Below are positions 1-10,345 of a DNA stretch of 64,000 bases, in pieces. The stretch covers positions 33,156,610 to 33,220,609 of the forward strand of contig NC_030382.2 in NCBI RefSeq assembly GCF_001625215.2, read 5' to 3'. Numbering within the stretch: position 1 is the stretch's first letter; every line of letters starts with the position of its first letter. Under the pieces are notes generated by a model that made no database searches, was not told the DNA's origin, and saw only the letters and a list, made by a program, of their open reading frames with translations. Source of the DNA: Daucus carota subsp. sativus (Eukaryota; Streptophyta; Magnoliopsida; Apiales; Apiaceae). The translations under genes and the position numbers were made by a program.

Positions 1-340
1 CTTGGGTCTTGTAGACTCTCGAGCACCCAAAACTTACCCCAAATGCAAGGGCACTTCTCTACTCCCCGACAGGGACAACCCGCCAGACTACAGAGATAGA
101 GCCTTCCAGGGCGTATCTTCGAGAAAGTTCCACAAGCTCCCCGACAAGGACAACTCGCCAGACTACAGAGCAAGGCCTCCTCTAATCTTCATTCTCTATC
201 TCCCAAGGAGGGCAACTCCTCAGACTGCAAGGTAGAGTCTTCGACAAATTAACAGTAGGATCTATACACACCCAAGGGCGTCCCCCTAGGTAAAATATGT
301 CCCCTTCTGCCCTTCAAATGACGATCTTTCTCTGTAAGCT
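1..340. repeat. Imperfect tandem repeat, retrotransposon-like
   Basis: A segment richer in G+C than its surroundings, with two close copies and one more diverged copy of a unit built on CCCCGACA, GGACAAC and CGCCAGACTACAGAG, spaced about 80 bp apart (near 66, 141 and 205). It ends near a GGCGCGCCC pair at 346-375. The base composition and repeat style are like untranslated or LTR regions of plant Ty3/Gypsy elements, but no coding domain is visible to prove it. The short open frame at 2-235 only reflects the repeat and is not taken as a gene. Confidence 0.4.
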
Positions 341-2375
341 TCAACTTGGCGCGCCCTGAAAATAAGGCGCGCCCTATCTTCTTGAACTGGTCTCTTCTGA
401 CTGACATGGCTAGTTTGGGCTTGGTCCAATGTTGAGCCCATCATAGTCTTCTTTTATGGGCCAGGTCTTCATGGTGATTTTTGCGTATAACATCCTGCAA
501 GTGAAAGGATTAACAACTTACTAAACGGGTTCATATAGAAGAATGAAATGAACTGGATTTTTGTAAAATATATTCGAAGTAAAATATAGGAGGAATCAGC
601 ATTGTCAGTAAACTATCAATGAATTCTTGAATTTTGTCTACTTTTTTGAATATATGTTCTTATTGTTCTGTTAGACTTCATGACAGAATCAGGGAAGTTC
701 AGTTGAAGAACAAAACATGTTCCAATATTCGTATAAAAACACGAGGTCCGTCAGAATGATATGGATGATACTCATGAGTCATGACTAGTTATTGTACATC
801 TTAAGTAGGGTTAGAGTGAGTATACAACTATGCTTAGTTTACTTGAATGAATGAAGTCAGAGGCCTGTCTAGCACCCGTCCTGTTCTTCTCTCAATGCGG
901 ATCTTCCAGTTCATTCCCTGGGTTGATTCCTCGATCAGAATGCTCTCCTTTTACTGCTATCATATCTTGAGCAAGGGAAGAAGATTTGATGTCCCACAGG
1001 CCACAGCTCAAACCTCTTTCCTACATGCACTTTTACTAGAAGTTGAGTACAGGAAAGTAAGTTGCCCTCTCACAGCTTGGCACTTCCTGCCAAGGGAAGC
1101 TTGACACAAAATCTTGCTCTGCCAAATGCTCTAGATGGGTCCACATGGTTCTGGAAATAGGAGTGATCCTCTTGATATTTTTCATCTTGAACAAGTTATG
1201 AGGTGGTATATTCAAGGCCTTGCTCGCGAGAGATCATACAAGACTTCAACCGGCCATTTGACATATATCAAAATGCAACACAATCACCCTGAACTCTCTA
1301 ATTCCAATTGCAGTTCCCTTTTTAAGCCCGCCTCATGAGAAATTGAACTGAGCCGGGTGGAAATCCTTTCACCGTCAATAAAACTATGATGCTCCTTCCA
1401 CCATGATTGTTGGACATCATTTGATGGCGGGCAACACGCCAACACCAGTCCTTGCACGTACCTGCCATTATGGTTGATGTGCTCCTTTGACTCCTATGAC
1501 TCTGCTAGCTCGACCTTAATGCAGAAGGGCCTGCAACTCCCTATACTTCCGGTAGTACCCTCCGACATCAACTGACTTGGGGCAATTTCATACCAGCTAA
1601 GGAGATCTTGACACTAGCTGTCCTTGTGACTTTGATACTGAAATATGTTGCATGCATTCTTCAACTGTGACTTTTCCAGAACCGAATTAAAATTGATTAA
1701 GTATGATGAAACAAGGCTGGAAACATAAGTGTAGCTATTAATCAGAGTGTCAGCTTCTTACAAAATTAAAGATAGCAGATGATAGGCCAATAGAATGACT
1801 GAACATTAGCCATAGTAGTGGTAAGCCTGAGGTGATATTCTTAACCAGTTACCTCCTGTCTCATGGTACTTTCCAGTGCAATGTCAAATCATTTGTTTCC
1901 TAGACTATTGCATATCATGAATACTACGTTGTCAGGTGGAGCGATGGGAGTTGGAGAATCTCTCTGCTGGATTTGTTCTTCAACTTTGTATGAAGTAAGT
2001 TGGGGATTGGTAGCATGTGCTCTGAAGTCTGGACACAGAAATCTCGTGGATGTATACTTAATTTTAAATTCTTGTAGAAGAATAATGACAGATTTGATAT
2101 CGTTGTTAAGTTGAGTGGTAGAACAGAAAATATGGCACCTCATGATCTGGCTAAAGAAGCCCTGAAAATCGCTCTACTGTTTATTAGTTGTTACCTCTAG
2201 TCTCTGTGTTGGGAACTATACATAGTGATGCATGTTTCGATTAGTAATGAAATCTTTATTTTCAGACAATAATAACATTGCAAAAAGGCTTAAAACCAAT
2301 AATACCGGCAAACTGTCAGCTAGAATATTACCCTTGCTTAGATTAAACACAGGCACACAGCTAAGCGTGACAACT
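341..2375. other. Unassigned intergenic sequence
   Basis: I recognise no gene here. The stretch 840-1680 is less AT-rich than its surroundings and holds open frames of 60-85 codons on the + strand (847-1104, 1135-1338) and a small one at 1863-2114. None shows a family motif or a convincing exon chain. A decayed gene fragment or the 3' flank of the dioxygenase pseudogene would both fit. Confidence 0.35.
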
Positions 2376-3684
2376 TCATTCAAGATGCTTTACTACTAAA
2401 ACATTGAAAGCCAGCAATGCAGTTTCTGTGTGACCAGCAGCCGTTGCCACGTAATTTTTAAGAAACTCTTGGTATTGAAAGCTTTATAATGAGGAGGATT
2501 GTCTTCAGTGATGAGAGCTTTAGCCGGCTCTATGATGCAGTTGTTACATGGTCCCATAAATGCACCAATGCTTGTCCGAGCTTCTCTTGAGTTTGTGACT
2601 GCCTGATGTTCAGCGCCTTTAAACTTGTCATTACTAACAACCTACGCAAGGATGAAGCAAGATCGCGTTTTACTGAATGTAGTTTACAGTTAGAAGAGAA
2701 GATTGCTGCACATAATTAAGGTCATCATTAAGGCAAATATATTTACCTGTAGTTGGTAACCAATGTTGACCACAAATGCATTCGGGAGGGGCTCGACGCC
2801 AAGCCACTGACCATCTTTATACACTTGAAGGCCATAAACATGTTCCTGAAGAAGCAAGGTAATAAGATTTGGATCACTGTGTTTTGGTAGTCCCAGAGAC
2901 AAACTTGGATCCGGGCATGGTGGGTAGTGATTGGTTAAAATCAATAGGTCATCACTAAGTTCGCCTTCAAAAAAACCAGGTTCAAGTCCTAATCCTTCAG
3001 ACATCAACTCCATGATCCTCAGCAACAGGTTCCTCACTTCGACTGAGTACTTCCCGACAACATCTCTTCTTAAAACAATACAAAGAACACATCATAATAT
3101 AACAGTGTTGTTTAGTAGTTTCATTTAAAACATAGGGAACATAAGTTACCGATATGTAGTTGGATGTTGAGGCCACAAATGAATAAAATCTTCCAAATGA
3201 TGACAAGGGTGCCTTAAAAAGTCTCTCCAGTAGTGAGTTTCTTCTGTTGCATAGTTAGTACTGCTGGTACGGAATCTGCAGCTCTTCGTATGATCATCCG
3301 TAAAAACATCTGCTCTCCTTTCATCTGCCATGTTAAAGAACTCTTTCACCACACTCATAGTTTCATCCATTAAGACACCTGAAACTCCATGGTTGATCAC
3401 CTAATTGACAATTTAAAGTTAGCATTCTAGCTAAACTATAAAGAACCATACAGTTATTTCTGCTAAAATTTTACACAAACCTGGAAAAAGTCCGAAATCT
3501 TGGCTTGCATTGATTATTTGTTGAATAATACCTGCTCGATCATGGCTTCCCTCCCCAAGATCGATAACTGGGATGGCTTAGCATACAGGAACTGAAAATT
3601 CCTCGCCAGGTCTCTGCTCCACCGGAAAGAATAATCTTCTGGCAAATTTTGGACACTAGACCAGCTTGAAACAAGTTTCCCCAT
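2376..3684 (-). pseudogene. Broken 2-oxoglutarate/Fe(II)-dependent dioxygenase
   Basis: Four exons can be followed: 3481-3684, 3150-3400, 2747-3065 and about 2376-2641. The product is a plant DOXC-type dioxygenase resembling the hyoscyamine 6-dioxygenase-like/DMR6-like group. Visible are the N-terminal DIOX_N stretch (VINHGVSG), the metal ligands in HSDPNLITLLL and GAEHQAV, and the RTS 2-oxoglutarate contact. The gene is damaged in three places. A one-base frameshift lies after PEDY (near 3640). An in-frame TAA lies at 3578-3580. A second frameshift sits in an A run near 2458, just before the C-terminal tail, which reads on in another frame to a stop at 2376-2378; without the shift the frame stops at 2396. 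Exon borders still have GT and AG, so decay looks recent. Assembly error in the runs is possible for the shifts but does not explain the TAA. Confidence 0.8.
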
Positions 3685-3903
3685 GTATATATCCTTGTTT
3701 AAGTTTAAGCTACTGCTATAACAATTAACTTTGTACTAAAAACATTGCACTCAGTAAATCAAAACTTATGTACAACTTTCTACTTGAGTAGTTTCAAAAA
3801 ACTTTCTACTTGATTAAATCACACAAAGGACCAAGTGATTATACCAGGTATATCAAACAAGTTGGACACCAAGAATCTAATTGGTCAACGATCATAAAAA
3901 AAT

Positions 3904-4365
3904 GGCTTAATGACCTTTTAGCCCTCGAAGTATGGGTGGAAGTTCCGATGCGGACTCGAAGTTTAAAAACGTACCTTTCGACCCTCAAAGTATCTTTGTC
4001 GTACCTTTTAGCCCTTTTTAAAAATACCGGTATATATCGGGGGATAAACTCGACAATTCATATTCGGGGTAAAGTTTGGGCGTACCTTTTAACCCTTAGG
4101 CTTAAAGTATACATTTCGTTCATTTTAACCCCAAAAGAATACATTAAAATACATTAGATGTTCCTTTTAACCCTTAATGTTTAATGTCTCTTTTAACCCT
4201 CACGTGTGAAATGTCAATTTTGTCCAACTTGTTATATACCGGTATTTTTAAAAAGGGCTAAAAGGTACGAGAAAAATACTTTGAGGGTTGAAAGGTACGT
4301 TTTTAAACTTCGAGGCCGCATCAGAACTTCCACCCATACTTCGAGGGCTAAAAGGTCATTAAGCC
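3904..4365. mobile_element. Mutator-like MITE (long-TIR, non-autonomous)
   Basis: A 462-bp element whose two ends are long inverted repeats of roughly 118 bp, starting GGCTTAATGACC and ending GGTCATTAAGCC. It is flanked by a perfect 9-bp direct repeat, TAAAAAAAT, at 3895-3903 and 4366-4374. Long terminal inverted repeats with a 9-bp target duplication are the hallmark of Mutator-like elements. The open frames inside simply follow the inverted repeats, and no transposase is encoded. Confidence 0.88.
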
Positions 4366-4374
4366 TAAAAAAAT

Positions 4375-4918
4375 CTAAATTATACTCCATTTAGACAATA
4401 AATTTGTCTTTCTAGATTCATTCTTAAAATATAAACAGATACATCCTCCTTGTATTACAAAATAAAAATGGATCAACTCATGAAGAATGAACAAAAGTTG
4501 GTGTAGATTTTCGAATTATAAGTTCTTAGTTTTTACTATTCTATTCAACTGCTAGATAAAAGTTCAAAGCCTTAACAAATACCTTCTCAGCTACTTGAAT
4601 ACAAAATTATAAGAATACTAAAAAAAACGGGAAAAAAATTCCTAGAATCTGGAAAACAGAGCTTCCAAACTGATGAAATATTTGACTAGTTTATATTACA
4701 GGAGTTGGAGTGAGTATTCCATGCTTTGTTCACTTGTCCCAAGTCGCAGGTATGGAATCTCACTCAAGCCGTGAATTATATACAAGAACGAATGTTGCTT
4801 CCTTCTTTATGCGAAGAATAGCTATGAAGGTTACATTATAAAGAAACCATATACAAACTTCGCAGCAATATTGATGCTAGATGCACAATATGATTATATA
4901 TCATCTGGAAGCGATTAA
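4375..4918. other. Intergenic, 3' flank of ATG9
   Basis: AT-rich sequence with no recognisable gene. The part nearest 4919 will include the 3' untranslated region of the ATG9 gene on the minus strand. Confidence 0.5.
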
Positions 4919-7900
4919 CTACACAAGATTTAAGGGATCTGGTTCTGGACTAGTAGAATGTCTGCTGTAAATATCATCAAATGGGAGATTAAATTGTCCT
5001 CCCTCCAGGTCATCCAAATAAAATGTTCGAGACAACCTGTTATGGCTCCTTATCAATTCAGAGTGGTCTTGTTCTTCCTCTATTATGCTTCTATTGGATA
5101 TATTATCGTAATAATTATCAGTGTTACGGTTGTAAGTTGGGGGCTCCAGGAAGCTTGATTGTGGATTGTTGCCTTGTGCCTCACTTCTATCCCACCAATG
5201 GCTCCTAGTACGAAGATGTGCGGCATTGGCAGAGTCATCATGATCTAGCACGCTTCCACGGAAGAAAGAAGCCGCAGGAGAGGCTTCCAGATAACTCTGC
5301 GATCTTTCACTGTCAAAAATTTTCCCCCAATCTTCATCATGTGTTGCTTCATTGTGTATCGGGCTAGACGACATCCAGAAGTTTCTTGAAGGAGCGTCTC
5401 TTTCAGCCTCATTTGCAGGATGAGGTTCAGATGTATAGTACCACTCAAGAATATTCAAATAATTCTTCTGGTCAGAATCAAACAGCCACAAAGATCCTAC
5501 TTGATAACCCCTTTCTGGAATATTATGAAACGCTTCTCTTGTGAAGACATTGTTGATATCAACATTACCGCGCGACTCTGGACTCCATTGCTGCATTCTA
5601 GGGGGCAAGTACGGAGATATTCGTTCCTGGACATGTAGCTTCTGCTCCCTGAATGCTTTTAGCTTTGAAATGAGTTGCTTTCCCTGACTATTAGGCTCCC
5701 ATGAAGGATAACTACTTTGAAAGCTGCATGCATATTAATAACTTTTTGTTATTTGTATAACTTTATGATATCTATAAATTACATATACTTGCAAGATCAA
5801 TGCGACTGAAAATTTTAATAAATGGCATGTATGATAGCAGTGATCGAACCTCAAAAATGATTTCTCCATCTTTCCCTGAGAACTCCTTTGACCACGAGTT
5901 GAATTCTGGGGTGCACCGTACTTGATATTTCCGTGGTTTTGAAAGTCAAAAGCACTAAAGCTACAAAATTTTAATATAAGAGGCATTATATAAGCATATT
6001 GCAAATAAAGTGCTTGTACAAGTTATTTTCCTTGTCAAATATCACATCCTTATGGAAAGCCGGTTACACTTAAAATTTCATGTATGCAAGAGATGAGTAA
6101 GGCCTACTTAAAAAAAGTCCTCTGGATAAGTATCTGAATAAATTAACAAAATAACCTGCATACATGCCAATGTCACATTCTTATGGAAAGCCAGTTGCAC
6201 TTAAAATTCATGCATGCAAGAGATGAGTAAGGCCTATTTGAGAAAAGTCCTCTGAATAAATATCTGAATAAGTTAGCAAAATAACCTGCATACATGACCA
6301 ACACCTTCAATATCCACCGTATAATCAGCAATGAACTGCAAAATGTCATCCACTCGCTGCAATAGTAATACAGCTTCTAAGTTGAGACAGCTCCAGAGGT
6401 GAAAACAGAAAAATATAGTAATATATCGAACAATAAGTCTTATACCTCTGGGACGACAAATATTAGTAAATACGGAGTCAGAAAGATTGAGGCCATCTCC
6501 TCCAGTAACATCATTCCAGTATACTGCGATAGAGAAAGCTCATGAACTCAAGTGATATATAGTAGGAAAGCATCACATGATCACAATAATACCAATCTTT
6601 CTGTCTAATATTATTAGAGCATTACTTAGTATATACAAACTCTCGCCTGTTCTCAACTTATATATATCTCAGTAAATACTACTACCTATTTCAACAGAAA
6701 TTAAACTATATGCGCTACTTTGGCTGGCCAAAAACTACTTACATACAATCACGTAAATTCTGCTAAGACGCGTACACACACTATTTATATACAATTATAC
6801 GATCAAAGGCATTCTCAGATTTTCATTTTCCAATACGGGTAAAGATGGCATCAGGACCTTCATCAGAGCACACATCATACATTCTTCTTAATAATATAAT
6901 GTTAAGAGCAAGTCCTAGAAAACATCTTCAAGCCTTATTTTTAAGGCACCTCTTTCTTTGACCTATCTTATATTTTATTGTAAATTCTTATCCACATTCT
7001 CTTTATCTCTCTACTTTATATTGCGCTTTAATAATGAAAGAGAATCTTTAATAGTAAAATATTGAACATCTAGTGAGGATAAGGCACATTGTTGGAGTTA
7101 AAGTTAGTTAAATATATCCTAAATTACTAGGACATAATTTTTTATATTATGTTCAGGGCTTAAACTAGAGCACTGTTGGACTTGCTCTAACGTACTTCCT
7201 TAAGTACATTAGAAAAGCATCAGAAGATAAAGGCAGCAACTAAGTGGAAGTGCACTACAGTCGGATCATACGATGCTCCACCTTATTACTTCTACAAGGA
7301 CAGATTTTACGAATGTTCATGAGGTTAGGATCCAGTATATATCTCATATTTCTATAATAATATGAACTAATATCAGAAATTCTGTGGCAGCGCCAAATTA
7401 TCAAGAGATAATATTGTAAGATACAATCACCAAAAATTAAATTCAACAAATATATAATTCAAACAACTAAGCAACTATCTGCCTTATATTTTAAAACACT
7501 ACTTTCAGCAGAATTTACCTGGAATAGAGTCTCAAACTCAATCCTGACAATATCGGAATTTTCTCTGCCACGCCAACTCTTGGGCATATAATGAGTATGT
7601 TGGAATACTAGAGACATAGCCCCTTGGGGGTCAAGGACTAGATGATCATCTGTTATGGCAGCCCGACTAATTGCTGTTATGGTTCCAAACACAGCAGCAT
7701 ACCAAAACAAATTGCGACCAAAAATCTGAAATGAACGACAGAAATGCATTAAAAATTGATGTGCATAATTGTGAATCAAGAGGACTGAGAAATTTACAGA
7801 GAAAGCATTACATGTCCTTCCAGAAGAGACTCCTCAAGAAAAGCAATGATGATCAAAATGGCAGCAAATCCACCAGAAACAAATGAAATGAACTTAGCAA

Positions 7901-10274
7901 TGATTGACAATACAGGAGAAGGGAACTGCTTTAAATATTCAGAAGCATGTACGACACTGCCATTTATTCGGTGTTTGAACAAATGGTCCACCTGAAAGAG
8001 TATAGACTTTTATATTTACAAAACAAAAGTTGGGATAGCTAAAGCTCAAGTAAAAAACAAAACATTTATAACAAGATTCTAAAGCAAGGATGGCAGTGTG
8101 GTAATTACGGTGGAGCTCTTGTCAAGACCTGAGTCAGTCTAGATGTGTGCAACTACAAGGTCCAATAATCAGTACAAACTCCACAAAGGCACAAACACAA
8201 AGTAAATATAGATATTTTCTGATACAATGTAATGATACTGAATGTATTAAGTAGACCAGAAGGAAATTATATAATTAAAGATGTCAACTGATCTTGATAC
8301 ACAAAGTAAATATAGATAATCTCAACAAACAAACTAATAAACTACTAAATATCTCTTTTAAATATAATTTTTTAATTATTTACAAGGGAAAATATTATTT
8401 AAATGCATATCTCATACAACTATTAATCTATTACAAATACATGAAAGAAAGTATAACAGATAAAAAAATATATCATACATTATTGTTATTTCAAAAAGAT
8501 AAATAAGAAGTTTAAAAAACAATACCAAACATTGGTATGGGTACTTTTCCAGTATGAAGTAAAAGCCGCACAATACATAGAAGTTAGAACCATAGATTAA
8601 TAAGTATTATGGTCAAGAATAACCTCATTGAATTCCCTAAAGATCCACCTTGAAAGATTTGACCATCTTCGAGATGATGCTGTACTTGGATGATTATAGA
8701 ATTGCTCCGCATGCTTCAAGAAGAGATATACAAGCATGAATATGACAATAAAAGGGGAAAGTGCAAGCATTGCAATGCCAACTATAACCAGGCTTTTCCT
8801 CAATGTTTTAGGATCAGAAACGAAATCCCTACGAACACGGAAGTTTCTGCAAATAATATTCATGTGAGACATAGCTCATCAAACATATTAAAATGCAATG
8901 ATATTTGTAAGTCATCTGGCATACATATAACTATACATATATTGAAGTTAGCTTCTTATCGGATATATTGATACAAAAGAGACCTCACATGTAATCAGGT
9001 TTCATATCCAAAGTTATCCACAGTGATTATATAGAAACTGGTGTAAATATATTATTCACAAATACTACTATTGAAGCCCTCTTTAACAAGAAAAGGGGAT
9101 TGTTATATTATCATTTGGCACATTATATACGTAATTTGTTCTGCCTACCAGAAGGGAAGACCACAAACCTATCAAACATGCTGTGTAATATGCACCAGTT
9201 TAAGGTCCATTCCAATGTTTTTGTCAAAATGAGACGTCGTCGCACGCCAACTGGGCCAGATTTCACAACTGGACCAGCTCCTGGCACCCATTTAGATAAT
9301 GGAAAAGATAGTACCCCTTTGTTGAGCATCCCAATCAAGTAGTTATCTTTCCGCATCAACCGCATCACAATATCATGGGCAGATAGGTCCTTGACTATAC
9401 ATAGTTGGTAGGAGTTCTGAAACTGAACAACCTTCTCAATAACTGACGCCCATGGCATGGTTTGCATTTCATTGTCTGTAACATTGAGACTGCAGAAAAA
9501 GGACAATTTTTTTAACATGCATAACAAAATCTGTTTCCAGGCTAACTCAATAATAAGAATGCAGCAATATATAAACGTTCTAGGAAATGACCAACGTTGC
9601 AAGGGAGAATCACCTGTTTCCCCTAACATATATTGATAATCTTTATTGCTGCAAAATATAATTAAAAAAAATAGCGCACAAAATCACAGAAATCAGCACC
9701 TGTTGTAGTAAAACTGACGAATTTTAAGAGTTTCCTTCAGCTGTGTAAAAAACCTTAAGAAACAAAAAATCCAGTATATGGAAAAGATCCCCAAATACCC
9801 AACAATAACAGCTTTGGAAAGTGTGAAAGGGGTCAAGGGATGCTCGTGAAGAGCTTCCTTAGCCAAGTCACATGGTTTGATTCCAGATTCAACTGCATCC
9901 ATTCCACACTTGGCATTACGGAGACCATTCCAATCAACATATAACAAGAAAAAGCCCGAGAAACAAATTGTAAAGCCCAAGCTCAAAAGTTCAACTATCC
10001 ACTTTATTACAATGCACAAGAGACCTTTTTCACAATAATAGCTGTATAGTCTCTCAAAGAACAAATCTAAGTCTGAAATAGGTTCCACATTCAAACTATC
10101 ACCATTAAGAAGCCCTGAAGGGCTTTCACTCCCAGCACTTGGTGCTCTATGGTAATCGGACAATTCAATTTCAGGACTGTCATCGAGCAATCCTGTTCTT
10201 AATGATGATTCACCATGACTTTTCCGTGTAAAAAAATCAAGTGCATTAGCACGCTTTTGTCCACTGAACATCAT
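4919..10274 (-). CDS. ATG9: Autophagy-related protein 9 (ATG9)
   Basis: Nine coding exons: 9700-10274, 9169-9489, 8624-8846, 7812-7991, 7519-7725, 6446-6523, 6286-6356, 5850-5960 and 4919-5723. Their sum is 2571 nt, giving 856 aa, close to plant ATG9. ATG9 is the multi-spanning membrane protein of autophagy, a lipid scramblase on Golgi-derived vesicles that seeds the phagophore. Seen in the protein: an N-terminal cytosolic tail; membrane segments around WIVELLSLGFTICFSGFFLL, VIVGYLGIFSIYWIFCF, VIVGIAMLALSPFIVIFMLV and FVSGGFAAILIIIAFL; the conserved core (FYNHPSTASSRRWSNLSRW, HTHYMPKSWRG, FDFQNHGN); and a long disordered C-terminal tail in the last exon. The first of two adjacent ATGs (10274) was chosen. 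The leader carries upstream ORFs, and introns 5 and 7 hold a MITE and a tandem duplication. Confidence 0.96.
6042..6300. repeat. 131-bp tandem duplication in ATG9 intron 7
   Basis: Two copies (6042-6172 and 6173 to about 6300) share TTATGGAAAGCC, GCAAGAGATGAGTAAGGCCT and AATAACCTGCATACATG. The copy nearer the exon contains the real exon-7 donor (TATGCAG|GTTAT, exon end 6286). The other copy carries the same junction at about 6156, with roughly 15 nt of duplicated exon sequence before it. Confidence 0.85.
6906..7187. mobile_element. Tourist-like MITE in ATG9 intron 5
   Basis: A 282-bp element with terminal inverted repeats GAGCAAGTCC...GGACTTGCTC and TAA direct repeats at 6903-6905 and 7188-7190. 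The ends and three-base TWA duplication match PIF/Harbinger (Tourist) elements. It shares ends and long interior stretches with the copy at 30129-30784. Confidence 0.85.
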
Positions 10275-10345
10275 TCAAATGCACCAACAGGAGACAAGTA
10301 GCACCAGTCCATCCCCCAAAGTTCTGAAATGGTTACTGCATGGTG
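10275..10345 (-). promoter_or_regulatory. ATG9 5' leader with upstream ORFs
   Basis: A pyrimidine tract followed by CAG at 10348-10346 looks like a 3' splice site, placing 71 nt of leader directly before the ATG. It holds a minimal ORF, ATG CAG TAA (10341-10333), and a 13-codon ORF (10312-10271; MDWCYLSPVGAFE) whose ATG has G at -3 and +4. The TGA of the second ORF overlaps the ATG9 start as ATGA. Leader assignment is inferred from splice signals, not from transcript data. Confidence 0.6.

Noticed and set aside
9100-9342. Plus-strand open frame opposite ATG9 exon 2
   Set aside because: It is the antisense shadow of the conserved ATG9 exon.
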